The notes under the pieces were generated by a model. That model did no database searches, was not told the origin of the DNA, and worked only from the letters and a program-made list of their open reading frames with translations. DNA of 7,970 nucleotides from DSWT01 sp035415725 (lineage in GTDB: Bacteria > Chloroflexota > Anaerolineae > B4-G1 > SLSP01), in the NCBI GenBank assembly GCA_035415725.1, contig DAOOGN010000131.1:1-7970 (forward strand). The letters are read 5' to 3'. Below are positions 1 through 5,971 of this stretch, piece after piece; positions within the stretch are counted from its first letter, which is position 1, and every line of letters begins with the position of its first letter. A program made the translations under genes and the position numbers.

Positions 1-5
1 CTGGC

Positions 6-35
6 GGGGGAGAAGGGGGTTGGGGAATGAGAGGG
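6..35 (+). other. G-quadruplex-type motif in left repeat
   Basis: Four G-runs lie at 6-10, 15-19, 22-25 and 33-35, separated by loops of 4, 2 and 7 nt. This fits the usual four-run quadruplex pattern. The right repeat keeps all four runs on the minus strand (C-runs at 7917-7919, 7926-7930, 7933-7937 and 7942-7946). Folding is inferred from the pattern only. Confidence 0.55.
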
Positions 36-51
36 TCAGCACCTGCCGAAG

Positions 52-120
52 GGGTAACCTGTTATGTGCCCTCCCCAAAGTCCCGTTCGCCACCTGGCAA
101 AGGTGGCTGAATAGTTACCC
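52..120 (+). other. Nested stem structure inside the left repeat
   Basis: A 7-bp stem pairs 52-58 with 114-120. Inside it a 6-bp stem, CCACCT (90-95) with AGGTGG (101-106), has a 5-nt loop. In the right copy each stem differs at one base (equivalents of 119 and 101). Both changes turn a Watson-Crick pair into a G-U wobble when the repeat is read as RNA toward the neighbouring gene. This hints at a transcribed structured element, but two changes are weak support. Confidence 0.45.
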
Positions 121-176
121 TGTAGTAAAATATAGCCGTATTCCCGTTCTATCCTTTGGAATTTCTGAGAGGCACC

Positions 177-1100
177 ATGATCCATACCGAAAACCTGACC
201 AAAAAATTCGGCGACCGCACCGCCGTGGAATCCTTGACGTTGGATGTGGCCGCGGGCGAAGTCTTCGGCTTCCTCGGTCCCAACGGCGCGGGCAAGACGA
301 CGACGGTACGCATGTTGACGACGCTCATCGGCCCCACCGCGGGCACGGCGACGGTCAACGGTTTCCGCGTGGGACAGGATGATACCGCCATCCGCCGCTG
401 CACCGGCATTCTCACCGAGACGCCCGGTATGTACGACCGGCTGAGCGCGGAGAAAAACCTGACCATTTTCGCCCATCTCTACGAAGTGGCGGACGTGAAG
501 GGCCAGGTGGAGAAGTACCTGCGCCTGTTGGGCTTGTGGGATCGCCGCGATGACCTCGTCGGCAACTTCTCCAAGGGGATGAAGCAGAAGCTCGCCATCT
601 GCCGCGCGCTGCTGCACGAGCCGGCGATGGTCTTCCTCGACGAACCGACCGCCGGCCTGGACCCGGAGGCCGCGCGACTGGTGCACGATTTCATCGAGGA
701 GATCAAGACGCAGGGGCGCACGATCTTCCTCTGTACGCACAATCTCGACGAAGCCGACCGGCTCTGTGATCGTATCGGCGTGATGAAGCAACGGTTGATC
801 ACCGTGGACACGCCCGCCAACCTGCGGAAGAAGCTCTACGGGCGCAAGGTGGTCTTCCACCTGCGCGAAGCCGATGATGCCCTGCTGACCCGCGTGCGCG
901 CGCTGCCGTTCGTCAAAGAGGCACAGCGGGTGGATGGCAAGCTCATCATCGGGCTGGACGATCCCGAAACACACAATCCGACGTTGGTGCGGCTGTTGGT
1001 GGAAGCCGGAGCGGACATTCAATTCGTCGGCGAGTTGCGCCATTCGTTGGAAGATGTATACCTGTCGCTCGTCGGAGCAACGGAGGATAACCATGCCTAA
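177..1100 (+). CDS. ABC-2 type exporter, ATP-binding protein (NatA/DrrA-like)
   Basis: This 307-residue cytoplasmic ATPase should power the permease encoded immediately downstream. The nucleotide-binding domain comes first: Walker A GPNGAGKT at 34-41, signature FSKGMKQ at 131-137, Walker B VFLDEP at 152-157 with catalytic Glu156, D-loop AGLD, and switch His188. The Q-loop position carries Glu81 (ILTETPG) instead of Gln, as I recall is common in this exporter subgroup. Residues from about 220 form the C-terminal extension typical of DrrA/NatA proteins, ending with the LEDVYLSLV-type motif. ATG 177 was chosen because GAGAGG lies 4 nt upstream (167-172); an in-frame TTG at 156 has no such site. 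The end overlaps the permease start by 8 nt, indicating translational coupling. I see no convincing promoter between the repeat and the gene. The substrate cannot be told from sequence; antibiotic, peptide, lipid or ion export are all possible. Confidence 0.95.
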   Translation: MIHTENLTKKFGDRTAVESLTLDVAAGEVFGFLGPNGAGKTTTVRMLTTLIGPTAGTATVNGFRVGQDDTAIRRCTGILTETPGMYDRLSAEKNLTIFAHLYEVADVKGQVEKYLRLLGLWDRRDDLVGNFSKGMKQKLAICRALLHEPAMVFLDEPTAGLDPEAARLVHDFIEEIKTQGRTIFLCTHNLDEADRLCDRIGVMKQRLITVDTPANLRKKLYGRKVVFHLREADDALLTRVRALPFVKEAQRVDGKLIIGLDDPETHNPTLVRLLVEAGADIQFVGELRHSLEDVYLSLVGATEDNHA

Positions 1101-1878
1101 GATATGGACAATCGTTGATAAAGAATGGGCCGAGGTGTTCAAAAACCGCCTGGTGCTGTTCACCGTGATCTTCATGCCGATTCTGTTTACGGCGCTGCCG
1201 TTGATCATGGTCGCCATCGGCAGTTCGCAGGCTGATATGGGCGACGCTACGGACATGCCGGCCTCCTACCTGGAGATGTGCGGCGATTTGACCGGCTCGG
1301 CCTGCTTCACTTTGATGATGGTCAACCAATTTTTGCTGCTGTTCATGATGATGCCGCTGATCATCCCGGTGACGATTGCGGCTTACAGCATCGTGGGGGA
1401 GAAAACCACCCACTGCCTGGAGCCATTGCTCGCCACGCCGATCACAACGGCGGAGTTGCTCGTCGGCAAAAGCCTGGCGGCGCTCATCCCCGGCGTGCTG
1501 GCGACGTGGTTGAGCTTCGGCGTCTTTGCCGTCGTCGCCTATATCCTGGTGCAATCCCCTGAACTGCTGCGGCGCATCCTCGACCCGATGTGGATTATTG
1601 CTGTTGGTCTTCTAGGCCCTCTGTTGGCGCTGGCCGGCATCAACGTGACGCTGATGGTGTCTTCGCGTGTCAGCGACCCGCGTACCGCCGAGCAAACCTC
1701 GATGATGTTGATATTGCCGCTACTCGGCCTCTTCTTCGCGCAGATTGCCGGCGTGTTGCTGGTCAACGCGCAGGTGATGCAACTGGCGGCGGTCATCATG
1801 GTAGCGATCGACGCTGGATTGGTTTACCTGGGCGTGCGCGTATTTCAGCGCGAGACGATTTTGACGAAGTGGAAGTGA
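1093..1878 (+). CDS. ABC-2 type exporter, permease
   Basis: This 261-residue integral membrane protein is the partner of the ATPase upstream. About six hydrophobic segments are visible, near residues 20-43, 75-97, 126-152, 166-190, 203-225 and 229-249. A roughly 30-residue polar loop after the first segment is probably outside. The segment GEKTTHCLEPLLATPITTAE (102-121), between helices 2 and 3, has the E-(x)n-LLATP-(x)n-EL pattern of ABC-2 permeases, where the cytoplasmic coupling region contacts the ATPase. ATG 1093 overlaps the ATPase stop and has GGAGGA 5 nt upstream (1082-1087), one of the clearest start signals in the window. The protein is of normal to short length for the family and shows no disruption. 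It presumably works as a dimer with two ATPase subunits; the substrate is unknown. Confidence 0.93.
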   Translation: MPKIWTIVDKEWAEVFKNRLVLFTVIFMPILFTALPLIMVAIGSSQADMGDATDMPASYLEMCGDLTGSACFTLMMVNQFLLLFMMMPLIIPVTIAAYSIVGEKTTHCLEPLLATPITTAELLVGKSLAALIPGVLATWLSFGVFAVVAYILVQSPELLRRILDPMWIIAVGLLGPLLALAGINVTLMVSSRVSDPRTAEQTSMMLILPLLGLFFAQIAGVLLVNAQVMQLAAVIMVAIDAGLVYLGVRVFQRETILTKWK

Positions 1879-1882
1879 GAGA

Positions 1883-2704
1883 ATGAGCAAATCAGTGAAT
1901 CAGCCAATCAGCGAATGGGTGTACCGGTTTTGCGTCAGGATGCTGGTCATATTAGTTGTAGGTGCCTTAGGGGTGGTGCCAGCGTTAGCCCAGGAGAGCG
2001 GGTTGACGATCTCGATAAGCAAGCAATTCGGCTACAACCTGGGCAGTCAGATTCAGGGGACGTTCAAAATCAAGGTACGCGGGCCGGAGGATTTGGCCGC
2101 CGTCACCTTTTTGCTCGACGGGGAGACGCTTGGTGCAGCGACGGCTGCGCCCTTTGAACTGTCGTTCAAGACCGATGCGTACGCGCCTGGCTGGCACGAA
2201 ATCACGGCTGTGGGGACAACGAGCGGGGGGCAAACCTTGACCGCGCGCACGTTGAGCTACCAGTTCGTCTCCGCCGATGCCGCCGGAAAAAGTACGCTGC
2301 AGCTTATCCTGCCGATTCTCATTCTGGTGGTGGTCGCCACCGTGGCCACGGGACTTTTCCCATTGTTGAGCGGGCGCAAAAAATCGGCGGCGTATGACCC
2401 CGCCTCGTACACGCCCGGTGAGCCGCGCCATTACGGCGCGCTCGGCGGCGTGGTATGCCCGAAGTGTGGGCGTCCCTTCGCGATGCACCTGGGGAGCATC
2501 AACCTCAGTTTTGTGGGCAGATATGATCGTTGCCCCCACTGTGGCAAGTGGAGTAGGGTGCACCGGGCCAGCCGCGAGGCGTTGATGGAAGCTGAAGCTG
2601 CGGAATATGCGGCGCACATGGCCTCTGCGCCCCACCCCGTCCTCAACCACGAGGAAAAACTGCGCGAGCAAATCGACGATTCACGCTTTACCGATCACAT
2701 CTAG
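1883..2704 (+). CDS. Membrane protein: signal sequence, Ig-like domain, TM helix, cytosolic zinc ribbon
   Basis: This 273-residue protein is of unknown function. Residues 18-36 form a hydrophobic signal segment ending in ALA-Q, a good signal peptidase I site after Ala36. Residues about 41-128 resemble a bacterial Ig-like fold (VTFLLDGETLG, then APGWHEITAVG), usually an extracytoplasmic binding or spacer module. A strong helix at 139-162 is followed by a positive GRKK, which places the rest in the cytosol. There CPKC (192-195) and CPHC (217-220), 21 residues apart, form a zinc ribbon, followed by a charged, Ala/Glu-rich tail. The start lies 4 nt after the permease stop with a weak purine-rich site, so it is almost certainly co-transcribed with the exporter. 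It could be an accessory or sensor subunit of that exporter; this is inferred from position only. The domain calls are by eye. Confidence 0.85.
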   Translation: MSKSVNQPISEWVYRFCVRMLVILVVGALGVVPALAQESGLTISISKQFGYNLGSQIQGTFKIKVRGPEDLAAVTFLLDGETLGAATAAPFELSFKTDAYAPGWHEITAVGTTSGGQTLTARTLSYQFVSADAAGKSTLQLILPILILVVVATVATGLFPLLSGRKKSAAYDPASYTPGEPRHYGALGGVVCPKCGRPFAMHLGSINLSFVGRYDRCPHCGKWSRVHRASREALMEAEAAEYAAHMASAPHPVLNHEEKLREQIDDSRFTDHI

Positions 2705-2722
2705 TCACCGTTGGAACATTCA

Positions 2723-2752
2723 GGGGTATAGCCGAATCTTCGGTACAGCCCC
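2723..2752 (+). other. Imperfect hairpin between operon halves
   Basis: GGGG (2723-2726) can pair with CCCC (2749-2752), and inside it CCGAA (2732-2736) with TTCGG (2739-2743), separated by an internal loop. No T-tract follows, so it is not a standard intrinsic terminator. It lies in the 116-nt gap after the Ig/zinc-ribbon gene and could attenuate read-through. Confidence 0.25.
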
Positions 2753-2778
2753 GCTCATGGAAATGGTCCCAGGACTAC

Positions 2779-2808
2779 TTGACTAACGACTATCAGACTG
2801 TTTTATAC
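2779..2808 (+). promoter_or_regulatory. Candidate sigma-70 promoter for the CPBP protease gene
   Basis: TTGACT (2779-2784) is followed after 17-18 nt by TTTATA/TTATAC (2802-2808). The boxes are good, but the -10 directly abuts the Shine-Dalgarno GAGGAG (2809-2814). Transcription would then start within or just after that site, giving an almost leaderless mRNA. Either that occurs, or the match is fortuitous and the gene is read from upstream. Confidence 0.4.
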
Positions 2809-2820
2809 GAGGAGTCACCG

Positions 2821-3747
2821 ATGAATTCCTTACTCGACCGTCGCCGTATTCTCGTTTTTCTGGCGTTCGCTTTTGGGCTGGCCTGGGTTGGCGCGCTGGT
2901 GATCTACCTCACCGGCGGATTGGCAAATAGCCCGTTCACCTACTTGATCCTCACCGTCGTGTATATGGGCGCGCCTACCATTGCCCACATCCTGACCCGC
3001 CTCATCACCCACGAAGGCTGGGGCCACCTCTATCTTCGACCCCGGTTGCACCACGAGTGGCCGTACTGGGTGGCCGCGTGGTTTGCACCGGGCGTCCTTA
3101 CCATCGTCGGGATGATCGTCTTCTTTGCGCTGTTCCCGCAGTATTACGACGCCGACTTAACCCCGGTCAAACAGATGCTCGAAACGCAGGCCAATCTGAC
3201 CGGGAAGCCGGTCCCGGATACCCGGCCGTGGTTGATCATCATCAACCAAACGGCGATAGCGTTGATCCTGGCGCCGCTGCTCAACGCTTTCGCCACCTTC
3301 GGCGAGGAATTTGGCTGGCGCGCGTACCTGCAACCCAAGCTGCTGCCACTCGGCGGGCGGGCGACGATGCTGCTGATGGGCGTCATCTGGGGGGTGTGGC
3401 ACTGGCCCCTCATTGCGATGGGGCACAACTACGGGCTGGACTATCCGGGCGCGCCATGGGGCGGTATGGCCATGATGGTCTGGTTCACGCTGGCGGTGGG
3501 GACGTTGCTCGGCTGGCTGACGCTGCGCGCCGGCAGTGTGTGGCCGGCCGTCATCGGGCATGGGGCGATCAACGGAATCGCCGCTCTGGGAGCGCTGTTC
3601 GTCAAGGGGAAGCCGAATCCCCTCCTGGGGCCATTGCCGGTGGGTTTTGTCGGCGCGGCAGGCTTCGCTGTCGTGATGCTGATTTTGTTCATACGGCGCG
3701 GTGCCTTTGAACCGCCTGCCGCCGTCGCGGAGGTGAAGGAGATTTGA
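2821..3747 (+). CDS. CPBP family intramembrane metalloprotease (CAAX/Abi type)
   Basis: This 308-residue polytopic membrane protein carries the CPBP signature motifs: EEFGWR with Glu162, Glu163 and Arg167; the following helix motif GVIWGVWHWP with His194; and HGAIN (247-251) with His247 and Asn251. All expected catalytic or metal-binding residues are present, so it is probably active. The family includes eukaryotic CAAX prenyl endopeptidase Rce1 and bacterial proteins linked to bacteriocin processing or self-immunity; its bacterial substrates are mostly unknown. ATG 2821 was chosen because GAGGAG (2809-2814) lies 6 nt upstream. The stop overlaps the start of the next gene, so the two are translationally coupled. 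Location behind an ABC-2 exporter suggests a role in peptide or protein processing at the membrane, but this is guilt by association only. Confidence 0.94.
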   Translation: MNSLLDRRRILVFLAFAFGLAWVGALVIYLTGGLANSPFTYLILTVVYMGAPTIAHILTRLITHEGWGHLYLRPRLHHEWPYWVAAWFAPGVLTIVGMIVFFALFPQYYDADLTPVKQMLETQANLTGKPVPDTRPWLIIINQTAIALILAPLLNAFATFGEEFGWRAYLQPKLLPLGGRATMLLMGVIWGVWHWPLIAMGHNYGLDYPGAPWGGMAMMVWFTLAVGTLLGWLTLRAGSVWPAVIGHGAINGIAALGALFVKGKPNPLLGPLPVGFVGAAGFAVVMLILFIRRGAFEPPAAVAEVKEI

Positions 3748-4631
3748 CGATACTGACGGCCGTCGTTATCTTTGTCATCATAGGCGCCAGCGCGATCATC
3801 ATCACGTTTGTCGCCTTCAGGATGTTTTCCACGGCGAAAAAAAACATCAAGGCCGCCGGTGGATTAGAGGGGCTTAAAGCGGCTGGCCTCCGTGCAGCAG
3901 AAGCCCACCCGGCGAATGCGTTCCCTGTTGTCGCACCGGTGGGTCAGGTCAACACCACGCGGCTGGTGTGGCTGATTTTCGTGTGCTCTGCGCTGTTGAG
4001 TTTCGGGTTAGGAGGATTTTTCCAATATCGCACCATCCGCAGCGCCAGGCTTTTGCAGAACGAGGGTATGACCACGCGGGCGACGGTCGCAGAAAAATAT
4101 ATCTCAGAGGACGATGAAGGCAATGAGACTTATTATGTGACCTATACTTTCACTGCTCAGTCATTAGATGCCGGGCCGCAACAGATCAAACGTCAGGAAA
4201 GTGTGCCCCACGAGATTTTCGCCCGGGTGGAGAAAGGGGAGCGCATCGAGATTATCTACGCGCGCAGCGATCCCAAAGTGGCACGGATCATGGCGAATTA
4301 CGAACCCGGGGCGGTGAGTTATCTGCCCATTTGCCTGGGCGGCATTTTGGGACTTGTCGATGCGCTGATGACGATACCGTTTTATCGTCGCTTCCAGAAG
4401 GCCGTGCGTCTGGACGTTGAGGGTATCCCCACCACGACGACGGTGCGCGGTCTTTTTACCTCGTCCGGTGAAGAGGGTACCACATACTATGTCGCCTATA
4501 CTTTGCCGGATGGACAGAAAATCCGTCATAGCATCAAACCGGCCCTCTATAAACAACTGCACGTTGGCGACACGCTCAGGATCGTCTATCTGTCCGACAA
4601 TCCACGCGTTTTTCGCCCAGAGTGGGGCTAG
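3744..4631 (+). CDS. Membrane protein with two DUF3592-like modules
   Basis: This 295-residue protein is of unknown function. Hydrophobic segments lie at about 3-25, 73-95 and 192-213. Two similar soluble modules are recognisable. One spans about 110-182 (TTRATV, YYVTYTF, then GERIEIIYARSDPKVARI). The other spans about 229-291 (TTTTV, YYVAYTLPDG, then GDTLRIVYLSDNPRVFRP). This is the DUF3592 pattern, a small beta-rich domain usually attached to membrane helices. The start is TTG, overlapping the protease stop as TTGA, with AAGGAG at 3736-3741 only 2 nt away. The first in-frame ATG (residue 27) would remove the first helix, so I keep TTG with moderate confidence. The gene ends directly against the convergent MoaD-like frame. 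Coupling to the protease suggests a shared membrane role. Confidence 0.85.
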   Translation: MTILTAVVIFVIIGASAIIITFVAFRMFSTAKKNIKAAGGLEGLKAAGLRAAEAHPANAFPVVAPVGQVNTTRLVWLIFVCSALLSFGLGGFFQYRTIRSARLLQNEGMTTRATVAEKYISEDDEGNETYYVTYTFTAQSLDAGPQQIKRQESVPHEIFARVEKGERIEIIYARSDPKVARIMANYEPGAVSYLPICLGGILGLVDALMTIPFYRRFQKAVRLDVEGIPTTTTVRGLFTSSGEEGTTYYVAYTLPDGQKIRHSIKPALYKQLHVGDTLRIVYLSDNPRVFRPEWG

Positions 4632-4847
4632 CTATCCGCCGCCGACCGGCGGGAAGATGCCGACTTCGTCGCTCTCTGGCAGGCGGTACATCTCAGCGCG
4701 CGCCCTCCCGTTGACGAACATCACTTTTATCTCGTTCGCGCGGATTCCCAGCCGCTCCACTAGATCGGCGAGTGAGCTTTTTTCGGGCATTTCGACGCCA
4801 AACACCTCACCGGCGGGCACTTCTGGAATGCAAAATGGCCCATACAA
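4632..4847 (-). pseudogene. MoaD/ThiS-like ubiquitin-fold sulfur carrier, 5'-truncated (possibly TTG-started)
   Basis: The frame encodes up to 71 residues of a beta-grasp sulfur-carrier protein. Visible hallmarks are LADLVERLGI (26-35), VMFVNGRARA (42-51), DEVGIFPPVGGG near the end, and the terminal Gly-Gly that is adenylated or thiocarboxylated in MoaD/ThiS. Intact relatives start with a first beta strand, roughly MKVTVKLYG. Here the homology seems to begin at LYGPF, and an in-frame TAA lies five codons upstream of the TTG. The only available start, TTG 4847, lies on the foot of the tRNA terminator hairpin and has only a weak AAGG 10 nt upstream, itself inside that hairpin. There is no room for an independent promoter. 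No molybdopterin, thiamine or tungsten cofactor genes are nearby. I therefore lean toward a remnant, but a functional TTG-started short protein is possible. Confidence 0.6.
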
Positions 4848-4876
4848 AACGGGATCGCCTTACGCGACCCCGTTTT
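4846..4876 (-). terminator. Bidirectional intrinsic terminator after tRNA-Phe
   Basis: A 13-bp stem (4846-4858 with 4864-4876, one mismatch in DNA) encloses a 5-nt loop. On the minus strand it follows the tRNA CCA end directly and finishes in TTTT. On the plus strand it is followed by an unbroken T6 run (4873-4878), so it could also stop plus-strand transcripts running past 4631. Confidence 0.8.
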
Positions 4877-4877
4877 T

Positions 4878-4954
4878 TGGTGCCGAGACTCGGAATTGAA
4901 CCGAGGACACAGGGATTTTCAGTCCCCTGCTCTACCGTGCTGAGCTATCTCGGC
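4878..4954 (-). tRNA. tRNA-Phe (GAA)
   Basis: On the minus strand a full cloverleaf is visible. The 7-bp acceptor stem GCCGAGA/TCTCGGC is followed by discriminator A and an encoded CCA (4880-4878). The D arm is GCTC/GAGC. The anticodon stem GGGGA/TCCCT (one G-U) carries loop CTGAAAA with anticodon GAA. The variable loop is 5 nt, and the T arm CTCGG/CCGAG has loop TTCAATT. The gene is 77 nt long and stands alone, with its own promoter and terminator. No sign of an integrase or duplicated 3' end marks it as an active attachment site. Confidence 0.97.
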
Positions 4955-4965
4955 ATCACGGTTGC

Positions 4966-4993
4966 ATTCTAACGTAGGCGCCGGATTTGTCAA
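4966..4993 (-). promoter_or_regulatory. Promoter of tRNA-Phe
   Basis: On the minus strand a perfect -35 TTGACA (4993-4988) and a -10 TAGAAT (4971-4966) are separated by 16 nt. The expected start is about 5 nt before the mature tRNA. It lies in the gap after the zinc-finger gene stop at 5011, where I see no convincing terminator. Confidence 0.85.
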
Positions 4994-5010
4994 GTTCAGC
5001 GGCAAAGCGC

Positions 5011-5283
5011 TTACGGCATCCAGCGCCGGGGGCCGATCTCGCCGGGGCCTTCAGTCTGGGGGGAACGGCGGCGGTAGGGTTCGGCCAACTCCTCCTCATC
5101 AGGGCCAAGCAACAGGCGAACTTGAGCCAGCGCCACGACATCATAGCGCGTGAAGCCACAGGAATCACAACGCCACGCCGCAAAGTCCGGTATGACGACG
5201 AGCTGTGCCCCCCATGGCCGCGCATAGGTGATCTTGACCGGTTGGAGATTGCCAACATTGCAAACAGGACAGGAATAGCTCAT
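5011..5283 (-). CDS. YgiT-like CxxC zinc-finger protein
   Basis: This 90-residue protein is of unknown function. Two cysteine pairs, CPVC (5-8) and CDSC (39-42), with the spacing and the LVVIPDFAAWRCDSCG segment recall the zinc-binding domain of YgiT/MqsA-type proteins. In antitoxins of that type the domain is followed by an HTH; here the remaining 45 residues are short and charged, with no HTH visible. No MqsR-like toxin is adjacent, so a toxin-antitoxin role is unlikely. ATG 5283 has AAGGA (5294-5290) 6 nt upstream. It lies 34 nt downstream of a signal peptidase gene on the same strand and is probably the last gene of that operon. It is most likely a small metal-binding accessory protein. 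Confidence 0.85.
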   Translation of the reverse strand: MSYSCPVCNVGNLQPVKITYARPWGAQLVVIPDFAAWRCDSCGFTRYDVVALAQVRLLLGPDEEELAEPYRRRSPQTEGPGEIGPRRWMP

Positions 5284-5317
5284 GCGCCGTCCTTATCACA
5301 CCCCCGGGCCTGCCGTC

Positions 5318-5941
5318 TCACGGATTGCTCTCCAACTCTGGAAAAGTATAGTGCGGGATCAAGCCCACCTTCTCCGGTGGCCAGTAACGAAAGATCGATT
5401 TACCGATGATATGGTCACGCGGCAAGACCCCCCAGACATGGGAGTCGCTGGAGTTGTTGCGATTATCGCCCAAAACCAGATATTCATTGTCGCCCAGGAC
5501 TTGACTTTCGGAATAGGACGGCGGGCCGCTGATGTAAGGCTCATTCAACGCGATTCCATTGATCCAGACTCGCCCATCGCGGATCTCCACTCTTTCGCCG
5601 GGCAGACCGATGACCCGCTTGATGTAGGGAATGTCACTTTGCTGGCGGGGCGGATCGAGGACCACAATGTCGCCGCGTTCGGGCGCATGAAACCAGTAGG
5701 CGACCTTGCTGACGATGAGATATTGTCCTTCGTGCAAGGTCGGTTCCATGCTGATCGATTGAACTTCGTAGCGACCGGTGAAGGTGTTGACCACCAGAAA
5801 GATGATCGCCGCCAGCGCCAATGTCTCCAGTAAATCACGGAACCAGGCCCACACGCTTGTCGCGCCCTCGGTCTTTGACGCAACAGCATGCCCTGGGGTG
5901 TTTGTTTCTACACCCGGCACAGTCGTTTGATCAGTCCACAT
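5318..5941 (-). CDS. lepB: Type I signal peptidase (second tandem copy)
   Basis: This 207-residue membrane serine protease removes signal peptides from exported proteins on the outer face of the cytoplasmic membrane. After a variable cytosolic N-terminus there is one transmembrane helix (about 36-54). The S26 boxes follow: SMEPTL with nucleophile Ser64, RGDIVVLDPP, YIKRVIGLPG with general base Lys108, and GDNRNNSSDSHVWG (158-171). All key residues are intact. ATG 5941 has AGGA 8 nt upstream (5953-5950). It lies 30 nt after the other signal peptidase gene and is clearly its paralogue: the domains align end to end, including the PHYTFPEL C-terminus, with well over half of positions identical by eye. 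The N-terminal 30 residues are unrelated to those of the paralogue and lack its acidic repeat. Confidence 0.96.
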   Translation of the reverse strand: MWTDQTTVPGVETNTPGHAVASKTEGATSVWAWFRDLLETLALAAIIFLVVNTFTGRYEVQSISMEPTLHEGQYLIVSKVAYWFHAPERGDIVVLDPPRQQSDIPYIKRVIGLPGERVEIRDGRVWINGIALNEPYISGPPSYSESQVLGDNEYLVLGDNRNNSSDSHVWGVLPRDHIIGKSIFRYWPPEKVGLIPHYTFPELESNP

Positions 5942-5971
5942 GGTTTCTTTCCTGTAAAGCAGGTCTTTTCC

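Larger units (their letters stand above)
1..121 (+). repeat. Left copy of a 121-bp interspersed repeat (inverted relative to right end)
   Basis: Positions 1-121 match the reverse complement of 7831-7951 without gaps, with 10 mismatches by eye (at 3, 26, 37, 39, 61, 68, 70, 78, 101 and 119). The outer third is G-rich. The inner part can form a 6-bp hairpin (90-95 with 101-106) inside a 7-bp stem (52-58 with 114-120). No coding capacity is evident. The copy ends about 55 bp before the ABC transporter start and reads toward it. It resembles a MITE-like or REP-like interspersed element, but its outer boundary lies at or beyond the window edge, so target-site duplications cannot be tested. It may equally be a contig end. 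Confidence 0.9.

Noticed and set aside
121..176. Promoter for the ABC operon in the repeat edge (TAAAAT at 126-131)
   Set aside because: No acceptable -35 box lies 15-19 nt upstream, so I cannot support it from sequence alone.
36..1256. Long minus-strand open frame of about 400 codons opposite the ABC ATPase
   Set aside because: It lies antisense to a gene with all ABC motifs. Its translation is Arg/Gln/His-rich without domain features, typical of a GC-rich shadow frame.
1985..2671. Minus-strand frame of about 228 codons opposite the Ig/zinc-ribbon gene
   Set aside because: Its composition is shadow-like (Arg/His/Gln-rich), with no motif and no ribosome site. The plus-strand protein has a clear signal peptide and zinc ribbon.
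3057..3710. Second plus-strand frame of about 217 codons inside the CPBP gene
   Set aside because: The overlapping frame carries the complete CPBP catalytic motifs; this one is Arg/Asp-rich shadow sequence.
4878..4954. tRNA-Phe as an integration (att) site
   Set aside because: No integrase and no duplicate of the tRNA 3' end were seen in the window.
5011..5283. MqsA/YgiT antitoxin of a toxin-antitoxin pair
   Set aside because: There is no HTH domain in the protein and no toxin-like partner gene on either side.
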